A DNA stretch of 64,000 bases from Alteriqipengyuania_B sp035481675. GTDB lineage: Bacteria; Pseudomonadota; Alphaproteobacteria; Sphingomonadales; Sphingomonadaceae. Below are positions 51,830-59,504 of the stretch, piece by piece. Numbering within the stretch: position 1 is the first letter of the stretch; each line of letters starts with the position of its first letter. The notes under the pieces were generated by a model. That model saw only the letters and a program-made list of their open reading frames with translations, was not told the origin of the DNA and ran no database searches. The stretch spans positions 310,001 to 374,000 of the forward strand of contig NZ_JAYJJW010000001.1 in the NCBI RefSeq assembly GCF_035481675.1, given 5' to 3'. The translations under genes and the position numbers were made by a program.

Positions 51830-52573
51830 TCAGCGCTTGAGCGGCGCGCCCTGTTCGCGGATGAAGTTCTCGCCCTCGGGCTGCTCTATCTTGTCATCGC
51901 GTTGCAGCGCGCTGGCGATCAGGCCCATCAGCAGCGCCCATGCCGCGCCCACGCTCCATCCCGCCAGCACGTCGCTGGGGAAATGGACGCCGAGGTAGAC
52001 GCGGCTGAAGCCGATCGTCAGCACCAGCAGCCCCGCGATGCCGATCACGAAGGCGCGTAGCCGGCTCTCCGCCAGGCCTCGCGCCAGCAGCACCGCGATG
52101 GTGAGATAGACGATGGCGCTGTTCATCGAATGGCCGCTGGGGAAGCTGAGCGAGGTCACGTCGACCAGGTGCGGCACGATCTCCGGACGCTCCCGCGCGA
52201 ACAGGCTTTTCAGCAGCTTGCCGACGATCGACCCGCCGCCGGTCGCCACGGCGGTCAGGAGCGCCTGCCGGTAACGGCCGAGCAGCAGTAGGAACGCCAC
52301 CGCCAGCACCGACACCAGCGTGAGCACGGTCACGCCGCCCAGCGCGGTGATATCGACCATCGCGGTGTGCAGCCATTCCGGCCCGATGGGCGTGGCCAGG
52401 TCGCCCGGCACGCGCAGCCCGGTCAGGATCGCGCGGTCGAACGCCTCCGTATCGCCTTCCGCCATCTCGCTCGCCAGCTTCCAGAAGGCGAAGCCGAGCG
52501 CCGCTCCGCCGAGAAACAGGGCGAGCAGTCGCTGCTCGCGGCGCAGGAACGTGAGGATGCGGGGAAGGTGCAT
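51830..52573 (-). CDS. PAP2-family membrane phosphatase
   Basis: About 247 residues. All three phosphatase blocks are present: KSLFARERP (K-x6-RP), SFPSGHSMNS (PSGH) and SRVYLGVHFPSD (SR-x5-H). Five or six helices. Dephosphorylates a lipid phosphate such as phosphatidic acid or undecaprenyl pyrophosphate at the outer leaflet. ATG 52573 is chosen so it does not run into the divergent gene; a longer frame starts at 52663 inside it. RBS weak. Confidence 0.9.
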   Translation of the reverse strand: MHLPRILTFLRREQRLLALFLGGAALGFAFWKLASEMAEGDTEAFDRAILTGLRVPGDLATPIGPEWLHTAMVDITALGGVTVLTLVSVLAVAFLLLLGRYRQALLTAVATGGGSIVGKLLKSLFARERPEIVPHLVDVTSLSFPSGHSMNSAIVYLTIAVLLARGLAESRLRAFVIGIAGLLVLTIGFSRVYLGVHFPSDVLAGWSVGAAWALLMGLIASALQRDDKIEQPEGENFIREQGAPLKR

Positions 52574-52645
52574 GATGCCGCAATGCACGATGGCGGGCGA
52601 AGTTTCGCGCTTTGCCGAATGGCGCGCGCTGGCTAGGCTGACCGC

Positions 52646-53614
52646 ATGGACAATCTCACCCATTCGCTGGTCGGCGCATTGCTGGGACAGGCGGGGCTGA
52701 AGCGCAAGACCGGCCTAGCGATGCCCGCGCTAATCATCGGCGCGAACCTGCCCGATGTGGACGCGGCGTGTTTCTTCTGGCTGGACGGGGTCGAGCACCT
52801 GGGCTTCCGGCGCGGCATCACCCACGGCCCGCCCGCGCTGGTGCTGCTGCCGCTGGTGCTGGCAGGATTGCTCTATGGCTACGACCGATGGCAGGCGGGC
52901 AGGGGCAAAAGGCCGGAGGGGCGATTGCCCGTGCGCTTCGGCTGGCTTTACGCTCTCGCCTTCCTCGGCTGCCTGACCCACCCGGCGCTCGACTGGCTCA
53001 ACGTCTACGGCATCCGTCTGCTGGAGCCGTTCTCCAGCCAGTGGTTCTACGGCGACACGCTGTTCATCATCGACGTGTGGCTGTGGGCGCTGATGGGTTT
53101 TGCCACGTGGTTCTCGCTGCGGCGGGAGAAGCGGGGCGATGAGTGGAAGCGGCCCGCGCGCGTGGCGATTGCGGTGGCGCTGGCTTATGTTGGGATTCAA
53201 GGATTTATCACGCAGATGTCGAAAATGGTTGCGTGGGATGGACCTGGCAGGACGATGATTTCGAATCCGGTTCCTCTGTATTCGTGGCAAAGACAGATTG
53301 TCACGACTGGGCAAAATTGGCCAGAGGACTGGGATGAATGGAAGAATGTTCCGTTCCTTGTAGAAGAAGATCGCCCGTTAATAGATCCATCGAAGCGCTG
53401 CATCTGGCGAGATTTCAGTGATCTGAGAAAGCAAAACAGCCAACTCGATGCATATCTTTTCTGGTCGCGGGCACCTTTCCTAGAACGCGCACCCGACGGC
53501 TCCGTCCTCCTGCGCGATGCGCGCTTCTACGATCCGCGCGCGCGGGATCGCTTCACGGTCGCCTTGCCGGATGTGAAGTGTGAGCCGATCCCTCCGGAAC
53601 CGCGCCAGCCTTAG
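52646..53614 (+). CDS. YdjM-type membrane-bound metal-dependent hydrolase
   Basis: 322 residues. DNLTHSLVGALLGQAGLK, ANLPDVDA and FRRGITHGPPALVLLPLVLA are marks of the metal-dependent hydrolase family; THPALDWLNVYGIR (about 111-124) carries further metal ligands. Five helices, then a soluble C-terminal ~120 residues. From about 53180 to 53460 the base composition turns visibly AT-richer inside the same frame, with fewer G/C third positions, and then returns. Function in the cell unclear; E. coli YdjM is a DNA-damage-induced relative. Confidence 0.82.
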   Translation: MDNLTHSLVGALLGQAGLKRKTGLAMPALIIGANLPDVDAACFFWLDGVEHLGFRRGITHGPPALVLLPLVLAGLLYGYDRWQAGRGKRPEGRLPVRFGWLYALAFLGCLTHPALDWLNVYGIRLLEPFSSQWFYGDTLFIIDVWLWALMGFATWFSLRREKRGDEWKRPARVAIAVALAYVGIQGFITQMSKMVAWDGPGRTMISNPVPLYSWQRQIVTTGQNWPEDWDEWKNVPFLVEEDRPLIDPSKRCIWRDFSDLRKQNSQLDAYLFWSRAPFLERAPDGSVLLRDARFYDPRARDRFTVALPDVKCEPIPPEPRQP

Positions 53615-53630
53615 ATCGCTTCCCTCTCAA

Positions 53631-53723
53631 CCCGCTCGTCCTGAGCCTGTCGAAGGACTGCCCTGCTTCCGGCGCGGCGCGGGAAGTGAAGAGTGGCCCT
53701 TCAACAGGCTCAGGGCGAACGGG
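53631..53723. repeat. REP-like inverted repeat before the photolyase gene
   Basis: Arms at 53631-53656 and 53698-53723 pair with a few mismatches: the left reads CGTCCTGAGCCTGTCGAAGG, and the right is near to its reverse complement. This is the interspersed palindrome common in sphingomonads and other proteobacteria. It covers the start region of the next gene. Confidence 0.85.
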
Positions 53724-55134
53724 GGAGGGATTTATCTCGCAAGTCCAAATCGTCTGGCTGCGGCGCGACTTGCGCCTGATGGACCAGCCTGCGTTGCATG
53801 CCGCGGCAGGGGCCGGGCCGGTCATCCCCGTCTACATCCTCGACGACGAGCGTGCCGGGGATCGAGCCCTGGGCGGGGCGCATCGCTGGTGGCTGCACCA
53901 GTCGCTGGAGGACCTCGCGAAAACCTATGGCCGCCGCAATGCGAAGATCGTGCTGCGCCGGGGCGACAGCGTCTCCGTGCTTCAAGGCATCGCGCAGGAA
54001 ACGGGCGCCGCGGCGATCCACGCCACCCGCCATTACGAGCCGTGGCACCGCGAAGCCGAGGAAGACCTGCACGACGCGCTGAAAGACAGCGAGTGCGAGC
54101 TGGTCCTGCACGACGGGAATTACCTGCTGCCGCCCGGCACCGCGACCACCGGCAGCGGCGACCCCTACAAGATCTACACCCCCTTCATGAAGGCGGTGAA
54201 GGACCTGCTGCCGCCGCGCGACGAATTGCCCGCGCCGGAAACGATCTCGCAGCCATCGAGCCTGCCCGAAAGCGACGACCTTGCCGATTGGGACCTGCTC
54301 CCGACGAAGCCGGACTGGGCCGGGGGCCTGCGCGATTTCTGGACGGTGGGCGAGGATGCCGCGCACGAGCGGCTCGACTGGTGGGCGGACGAGGTCGGCA
54401 AGTACGACGATGGCCGCAATCTGCCGTCGAAGGACGAGACATCGAAGATGTCGCCGCACCTGCATTGGGGCGAAATCTCTCCCGTGACCATCTGGCACCG
54501 TCTGAAGGACAAGCGCTCCGACGGGTGGCAGACTTACGAAAAGGAGCTGATCTGGCGCGATTATGCGCAGAATGTGATCTACCAGTTCCCGAAATATCCC
54601 GAGGAAAGTTATCGCGATTACGACGAGCAGGTGCTGTGGCGGAATCCCAATCGCGGGCACCTGATCGAAGAGGACCTGGAAGCGTGGCAGCGGGGGCAAA
54701 CCGGCTATCCCATCGTCGATGCGGGCATGCGGCAGCTGTGGCAGACCGGCTGGATGCACAACCGCGTCCGCATGATCGCGGCCAGTTTCCTTATCAAGCA
54801 CCTGCTGATCGACTGGCGCCATGGCGAACGCTGGTTCTGGGACACGCTGGTCGATGGAGACTATGCAAGCAACGGCACCAACTGGCAGTGGGTCAGCGGC
54901 ACCGGCGTGGACAGCAACATGTTCCCGCGCATCATGGCACCGCTGAGCCAGAGCGAGAAGTTCGATGCGGCGGGCTATATTCGCGAATATGTGCCCGAAC
55001 TCGCCGAGCTGGACGAAGCGCAGATCCACGATCCCGACGATGAGCACCGGCCGGAGGATTATCCCGCCAAGCTGATCGGCCACAAGGAAGCGCGCGAGCG
55101 GGCCCTGCAGGCCTATCGCGACAGCAAGGGCTGA
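53686..55134 (+). CDS. phr: Deoxyribodipyrimidine photolyase (CPD, class I)
   Basis: 482 residues from the only standard in-frame start nearby, GTG 53686, which falls inside the REP repeat. QIVWLRRDLRLMDQPAL begins the alpha/beta domain; the FAD domain shows KMSPHLHWGEISP (about 247-259) and WMHNRVRMIAASFLIKHL, the DNA-contact and flavin region. It repairs UV dimers using light. Homologues begin just before QIVWLRRD; here that point reads ATC TCG (53734-53736) behind GGGGGAGGGA, as if an ATG had become ATC. The first 16 residues encoded by the repeat are probably not native. Confidence 0.9.
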   Translation: MKSGPSTGSGRTGEGFISQVQIVWLRRDLRLMDQPALHAAAGAGPVIPVYILDDERAGDRALGGAHRWWLHQSLEDLAKTYGRRNAKIVLRRGDSVSVLQGIAQETGAAAIHATRHYEPWHREAEEDLHDALKDSECELVLHDGNYLLPPGTATTGSGDPYKIYTPFMKAVKDLLPPRDELPAPETISQPSSLPESDDLADWDLLPTKPDWAGGLRDFWTVGEDAAHERLDWWADEVGKYDDGRNLPSKDETSKMSPHLHWGEISPVTIWHRLKDKRSDGWQTYEKELIWRDYAQNVIYQFPKYPEESYRDYDEQVLWRNPNRGHLIEEDLEAWQRGQTGYPIVDAGMRQLWQTGWMHNRVRMIAASFLIKHLLIDWRHGERWFWDTLVDGDYASNGTNWQWVSGTGVDSNMFPRIMAPLSQSEKFDAAGYIREYVPELAELDEAQIHDPDDEHRPEDYPAKLIGHKEARERALQAYRDSKG

Positions 55135-55155
55135 CGCGGCGGGAAGCCGAAACGA

Positions 55156-55183
55156 AAAGGGCGGCCCGCGAGGACCGCCCTTT
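55156..55183. terminator. Bidirectional terminator between phr and rne
   Basis: AAAGGGCGG (55156-55164) pairs with CCGCCCTTT (55175-55183), giving a U tract in both directions. It is between convergent genes. Confidence 0.8.
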
Positions 55184-55201
55184 CATGTATCTGCCGCCGG
55201 C

Positions 55202-58045
55202 TCAGTTGCCGAAGGTGCGCTGCCACCAGCCGCCGCGCCGGGGCGCGTCGTCATTGTCCGGCTTGGCATCGTCTGACTTGGCTTCGCCGGACTTGGCTTC
55301 GTCGGCCTTGTTGGACGCATCGCCCGAAGGAACCGTGTCCTCGCCCGAGAGGACTTTGGCGAGGGCGGGCTTGTCGTCCGCCTCCGCATCGGCCTTCTTC
55401 GCACGCGAGCGCTTGGGCTTGGCATCCGCTTCCGGCGCGTCGTCGGTGATGGCGGCTTTCTTCGCCCGCGGCTTGCGCTTCGGCTTCTCGGCCTCGCCTT
55501 CCGGAGCGTCGGCATCTTCGGCTTTCTTCGCACGCGAGGCGCGCCTGGGCTTCGGAGCCGCTTCGGCAGCCTCGGCAGCGTCGTCCGTATCGGCCTTCTT
55601 GGCCCGCGACTTGCGCTTGGGCTTCGGCGCGTCCTCCGCGCTTTCGTCCGTTGCGGGGGCATCGCCGTCCGTGCCGGCCTTCTTCGCGCGGCTGCGGCGC
55701 TTCTTCGGCTTCTCGTCCTTGTCGGCAGCTTCTTCCGGATCGACCGGCGTGTCGTTCGGGCCGGAAGCGACCGGGATGTCCGCGACCATCTGTTCCGACA
55801 CGGCATCGAGATTGGCAGCGTCCTGTGCCGTCACCTCGGTGTCGTCGCCGCGGTTCTCGCCCGCGCCGCGACCACCGCGACCGCGCCGGCCACGGCCGCC
55901 ACGGCGACGCCGCTTCTTGGGCTTGCCTTCGCCGTTGTCGTCGTCGCTGTCGCCTTCGTCGGAACGGGCGCCATCGCTGTCTTCGTCGGCATCGTTGCGA
56001 TCGCTGCGATCGTCGCCATCGGAGCCGCGCTTCTTGTTGCGGCCGCGACCGCCGCGGCGGCGGCGCTTGCGGTTGCCCTGGCGCTCGTCGCTGTCGTCCT
56101 CGTCCTCGTCGTCGTAGCTGTCCTCGGCGACTTCGTCCTCGTCGTCGTCATCGTCGATGATGGCTTCGAACTTGGGGCGATTGGCGGGCTTGGGACCGTG
56201 GCTGGAGACGCTCATCTTCGCGCCTTCGTCCTCGCCTTCCGGGACGACTTCAACGCTGACGCCGTAGCGCTGTTCGATCTCGACCAGGTCGGCGCGCTTT
56301 TCGTTGAGCAGGTAGACCGCCGCTTCGGTGCTGGCGGCCAGCTTGATCGTGGTGCCCTTGCCCTTGGCCGCTTCGTCCTCGATCAGGCGCAGGGCGGAAA
56401 GGCCGGCGCTGGATGCGGTGCGGACAAGGCCGGTGCCGTCGCAATGCGGACATTCGCGGGTCGTCGCCTCCAGAACGCCGGTCCGCAGGCGCTGGCGGCT
56501 CATTTCCATCAGGCCGAAACTGGAGATGCGGCCCACCTGGATGCGGGCGCGGTCGTTCTTCAGTGCGTCCTTCATGCAGCGTTCGACCTTACGGACGTTG
56601 GAGTTGTACTCCATGTCGATGAAGTCGATCACGACCAGCCCGGCCATGTCGCGCAGGCGCAGCTGGCGGGCGATTTCCTTGGCCGCTTCGAGGTTGGTCG
56701 CCGTCGCGGTCGCCTCGATCCCGTGTTCCTTGGTAGACCGGCCGGAGTTGATGTCGATCGACACCAGCGCCTCGGTCGGGTTGATGACGAGATAGCCGCC
56801 CGACTTCAGCTGCACTACGGGATCGTACATGGCCTTCAGCTGGTCTTCCGCGCCATAGCGCTGGAACAGCGGCACGGGGTCCGCATACTGCTTCACGCGC
56901 CGGGCATGGCTCGGCATCAGCAGCTTCATGAAGGCCTTGGCGGACTTGTAGCCCTCGTCGCCTTCGACCAGCACTTCCTCGATCTCGCGATTGTAGATAT
57001 CGCGGATCGCGCGCTTGATGAGGTCGCTGTCCGAATGGATCTGCGCCGGCGCGCTGGATGCCATGGTGCGTTCGCGGATCTCGTCCCACAGGCGGGCGAG
57101 ATAGTCGAAGTCGCGCTTGATCTCGGTCTTGGTGCGGCTGAGGCCGGCGGTGCGCACGATCAGGCCCATCGACTTCGGCAGGCTGAGATCGCCGACGATC
57201 TGCTTCAACCGCTTACGGTCGCTGGCGGAGCTGATCTTGCGGCTGATGCCGCCGCCGTGGCTGCTGTTCGGCATCAGCACGGTGTAGCGCCCGGCGAGGC
57301 TGAGATAGGTGGTGAGCGCCGCGCCCTTGTTGCCGCGCTCTTCCTTCACGACCTGGACCAGCAACACCTGGCGACGCTGGATGACGTCCTGGATCTTGTA
57401 GCGGCGGCGCAGGTTCAGGCGCTTGGCGCGAACTTCGTCCGCCTTCTTGGCCTTGCCGCCCTGCTTGCCGGATCCCTTGCCCTGGCGGCGCCCGCGACCG
57501 CGGCGGCCGCGACTGCGCGACTTGTCGTCGCTGTCGTCGCCGTCTTCGCTGTCGTCCTCATCGTCGCCATCGTCGTCGTCGGAAGCGCCATCGACATGGC
57601 CTTCCTCGATCGTGGCGACGTCGTCCTTTTCCGACGTGTCGATTTCTTCGAGCTCTTCCCCGGCAAGATCGTCGGCGAGGGCTTCGCTGCTCTCGTCGTC
57701 TTCCGGCTCGTCGACGATGTCGTCGTCGCTATCGCGCAGAGCTGCTTCCTCGGCCGCGGCCTCGGCCTCTTCGGCCAGCAGGCGATCGCGATCGTCCTTG
57801 GGGATCTGGTAGTAATCGGGGTGGATTTCGCTGAAGGCGAGGAATCCGTGCCGGTTGCCGCCGAAATCGACGAATGCCGCCTGCAGGCTGGGTTCGACCC
57901 TCGTTACCTTGGCAAGATAGATGTTGCCCTTGATCTGCTTGTGTTCGGCAGATTCGAAATCGAATTCCTCAATCCGGTTGCCTTGCTGAACCGCCACCCG
58001 GGTTTCTTCCGGGTGGCGCGCATCGATTAGCATGCGCGTTGCCAT
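55202..58045 (-). CDS. rne: Ribonuclease E
   Basis: 947 residues. N-terminal S1 domain (about 35-240) interrupted by a long acidic insert (~85-185: repeats of Asp/Glu/Ser) and a basic patch (RSRGRRGRGRRQGKG); catalytic RNase H-like domain with DINSGRST and the second acidic DFIDME; zinc link CPHCDGTG (about 540). The C-terminal ~350 residues are disordered, with acidic, basic (RKRRRRGGRGRNKK) and repeated KPKRKSRAKKA-type segments, ending RRGGWWQRTFGN, the GWW motif that in Caulobacter binds PNPase. It initiates mRNA decay and processes rRNA. Confidence 0.97.
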   Translation of the reverse strand: MATRMLIDARHPEETRVAVQQGNRIEEFDFESAEHKQIKGNIYLAKVTRVEPSLQAAFVDFGGNRHGFLAFSEIHPDYYQIPKDDRDRLLAEEAEAAAEEAALRDSDDDIVDEPEDDESSEALADDLAGEELEEIDTSEKDDVATIEEGHVDGASDDDDGDDEDDSEDGDDSDDKSRSRGRRGRGRRQGKGSGKQGGKAKKADEVRAKRLNLRRRYKIQDVIQRRQVLLVQVVKEERGNKGAALTTYLSLAGRYTVLMPNSSHGGGISRKISSASDRKRLKQIVGDLSLPKSMGLIVRTAGLSRTKTEIKRDFDYLARLWDEIRERTMASSAPAQIHSDSDLIKRAIRDIYNREIEEVLVEGDEGYKSAKAFMKLLMPSHARRVKQYADPVPLFQRYGAEDQLKAMYDPVVQLKSGGYLVINPTEALVSIDINSGRSTKEHGIEATATATNLEAAKEIARQLRLRDMAGLVVIDFIDMEYNSNVRKVERCMKDALKNDRARIQVGRISSFGLMEMSRQRLRTGVLEATTRECPHCDGTGLVRTASSAGLSALRLIEDEAAKGKGTTIKLAASTEAAVYLLNEKRADLVEIEQRYGVSVEVVPEGEDEGAKMSVSSHGPKPANRPKFEAIIDDDDDEDEVAEDSYDDEDEDDSDERQGNRKRRRRGGRGRNKKRGSDGDDRSDRNDADEDSDGARSDEGDSDDDNGEGKPKKRRRRGGRGRRGRGGRGAGENRGDDTEVTAQDAANLDAVSEQMVADIPVASGPNDTPVDPEEAADKDEKPKKRRSRAKKAGTDGDAPATDESAEDAPKPKRKSRAKKADTDDAAEAAEAAPKPRRASRAKKAEDADAPEGEAEKPKRKPRAKKAAITDDAPEADAKPKRSRAKKADAEADDKPALAKVLSGEDTVPSGDASNKADEAKSGEAKSDDAKPDNDDAPRRGGWWQRTFGN

Positions 58046-58565
58046 TGTATATTCTCCGTGCGCGCAGGCGCGGTGCGACCCAGGCCGCCCGTTCGCGCAT
58101 TATCTGGTGGGTAGGTGTCCGCCGGTGGCGAAGCGCCGCCGGCTGGAATTGCGTTGTCATGAAAAACGTGTCTGCACCCGCGCCAAGCGGCCCGCCATGG
58201 GCATGCTCCGCCGCGCCAGCCCATGCCGCGGCCCGCGAGCGGGGCACCTGCATGGAAAGCGGAAGCGGAATTGGCATCGAGGCATCAACCTGTGTCTGCC
58301 GGGATAATGCGGGCGAATGCCGCACGTCCGGTCGGTCCCCGGATCGGGGCCCCGGAAACCGGTTGCTTTGGCAGCCGCGCCAGCCCGGTGGGCGGCGCTC
58401 GGCGCGAAGGACAACGGATGTCTCGGGGCGGAACGCCCGGGTTGCCGCAGCGCTAGCACCGCGCCGGATTCCAAGCAACCATATTGCGCGGAATGGCAGT
58501 TTTCCCACACACTTGCCGTCCTTTTCGCTTGTCGGCGCGGCACGCGGGCGAATAGGCATGCGCCC
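58046..58565. promoter_or_regulatory. 520-base region between divergent rne and the amidase gene
   Basis: No gene supported here. It must hold promoters for both sides and a long rne leader. A 10-bp hairpin with a three-base loop (58121-58130 with 58134-58143, one G-T pair) lies 76 bases upstream of the rne start, readable in the rne RNA. rne mRNAs are often self-regulated through their leader in other bacteria. No other strong structure was noted, and base composition is like the neighbours. Confidence 0.4.
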
Positions 58566-59438
58566 ATGTCCGACCGGCTCCAGATCGGCCTCTTGTTCCT
58601 TGCCCCGGTGGCCCTGCTGGCGGGGCTGTACGCATTGGGCCTGTCGATCCCCGTCCCCTCGCTGGGACGCGGCTACGTCGTGAAACTGCAGCTGCCGGGT
58701 GCGGGTGAGTTGCGCGACCTGCCCGAAATCCTCGGCCCGGAAGACAATTCGCGCCCGCTGGTGGTGATCGATGCGGGACACGGTGGCCCTGACGGCGGTG
58801 CCAGCGCGTCGGGTTATGTCGAAAAGGACATCGTCCTCGGCCTCGCGCTCGCCCTGCGCGACCGCTTGCTGGAGGATGGCGGCGTACGCGTGGCGCTGAC
58901 CCGGACGGACGACAGCTTCGTTGTCCTGCAGGAACGCGTGGCGGTGGCGCAGAAGCTGGGCGCCGACGTGTTCGTGTCTATCCACGCGGATTCCGCCGCC
59001 AACGTCGATGCCACCGGGGCGACCATCTATACGCTGGACGACGAGGCGAGCGATGCCGTCGCCGCGCGCTTCGCCGAGCGCGAGAACGCGGCCGACACCC
59101 TCAACGGCGTGCAGCTGGGCACCCGCGGCGAAGCGGTCGATTCCATCCTCGTCGACTTGTCGCAGCGGAGAGTGAAGGGCGACAGCCTGCGCCTTGCCCG
59201 CCTTGTCCTGCGCGAAGGGGAGGGGCGCATCCGCTTCCATTCCGCGCCGCTTCGCGCGGCGGACCTCGCGGTCCTCAAGTCGCTCGAAATGCCGTCCATC
59301 CTGTTCGAAAGCGGGTACATAACCAATGCCGCCGATGCCGAGCGCCTGGCGAGCGCGGCCAACCGCCGCGCCACCAGCGATGCCATCGCCCGGGCGCTGC
59401 GCATCTACCTCGCCACAGAGCAGGTGGAAGGCAGCTGA
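58566..59438 (+). CDS. N-acetylmuramoyl-L-alanine amidase (Amidase_3)
   Basis: 290 residues. N-terminal hydrophobic helix (LLFLAPVALLAGLYAL), then VVIDAGHGGPDGGASASGYVEKD (His and Glu zinc ligands, about 66-87), SIHADSA (His, about 140) and the catalytic Glu in FESGYITN. It cleaves between the MurNAc lactyl group and L-alanine in peptidoglycan at division or remodelling. Start chosen at ATG 58566; frames further upstream have no support. It is followed by PBP1A, a sensible pairing for cell-wall work. Confidence 0.93.
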   Translation: MSDRLQIGLLFLAPVALLAGLYALGLSIPVPSLGRGYVVKLQLPGAGELRDLPEILGPEDNSRPLVVIDAGHGGPDGGASASGYVEKDIVLGLALALRDRLLEDGGVRVALTRTDDSFVVLQERVAVAQKLGADVFVSIHADSAANVDATGATIYTLDDEASDAVAARFAERENAADTLNGVQLGTRGEAVDSILVDLSQRRVKGDSLRLARLVLREGEGRIRFHSAPLRAADLAVLKSLEMPSILFESGYITNAADAERLASAANRRATSDAIARALRIYLATEQVEGS

Positions 59439-59504
59439 ACCGGAGGGGGCAAGCGATTTCGCTGTGGCGCGGTTCATAAACCGCGTGCTAAGGCCCCGCG
59501 CACG

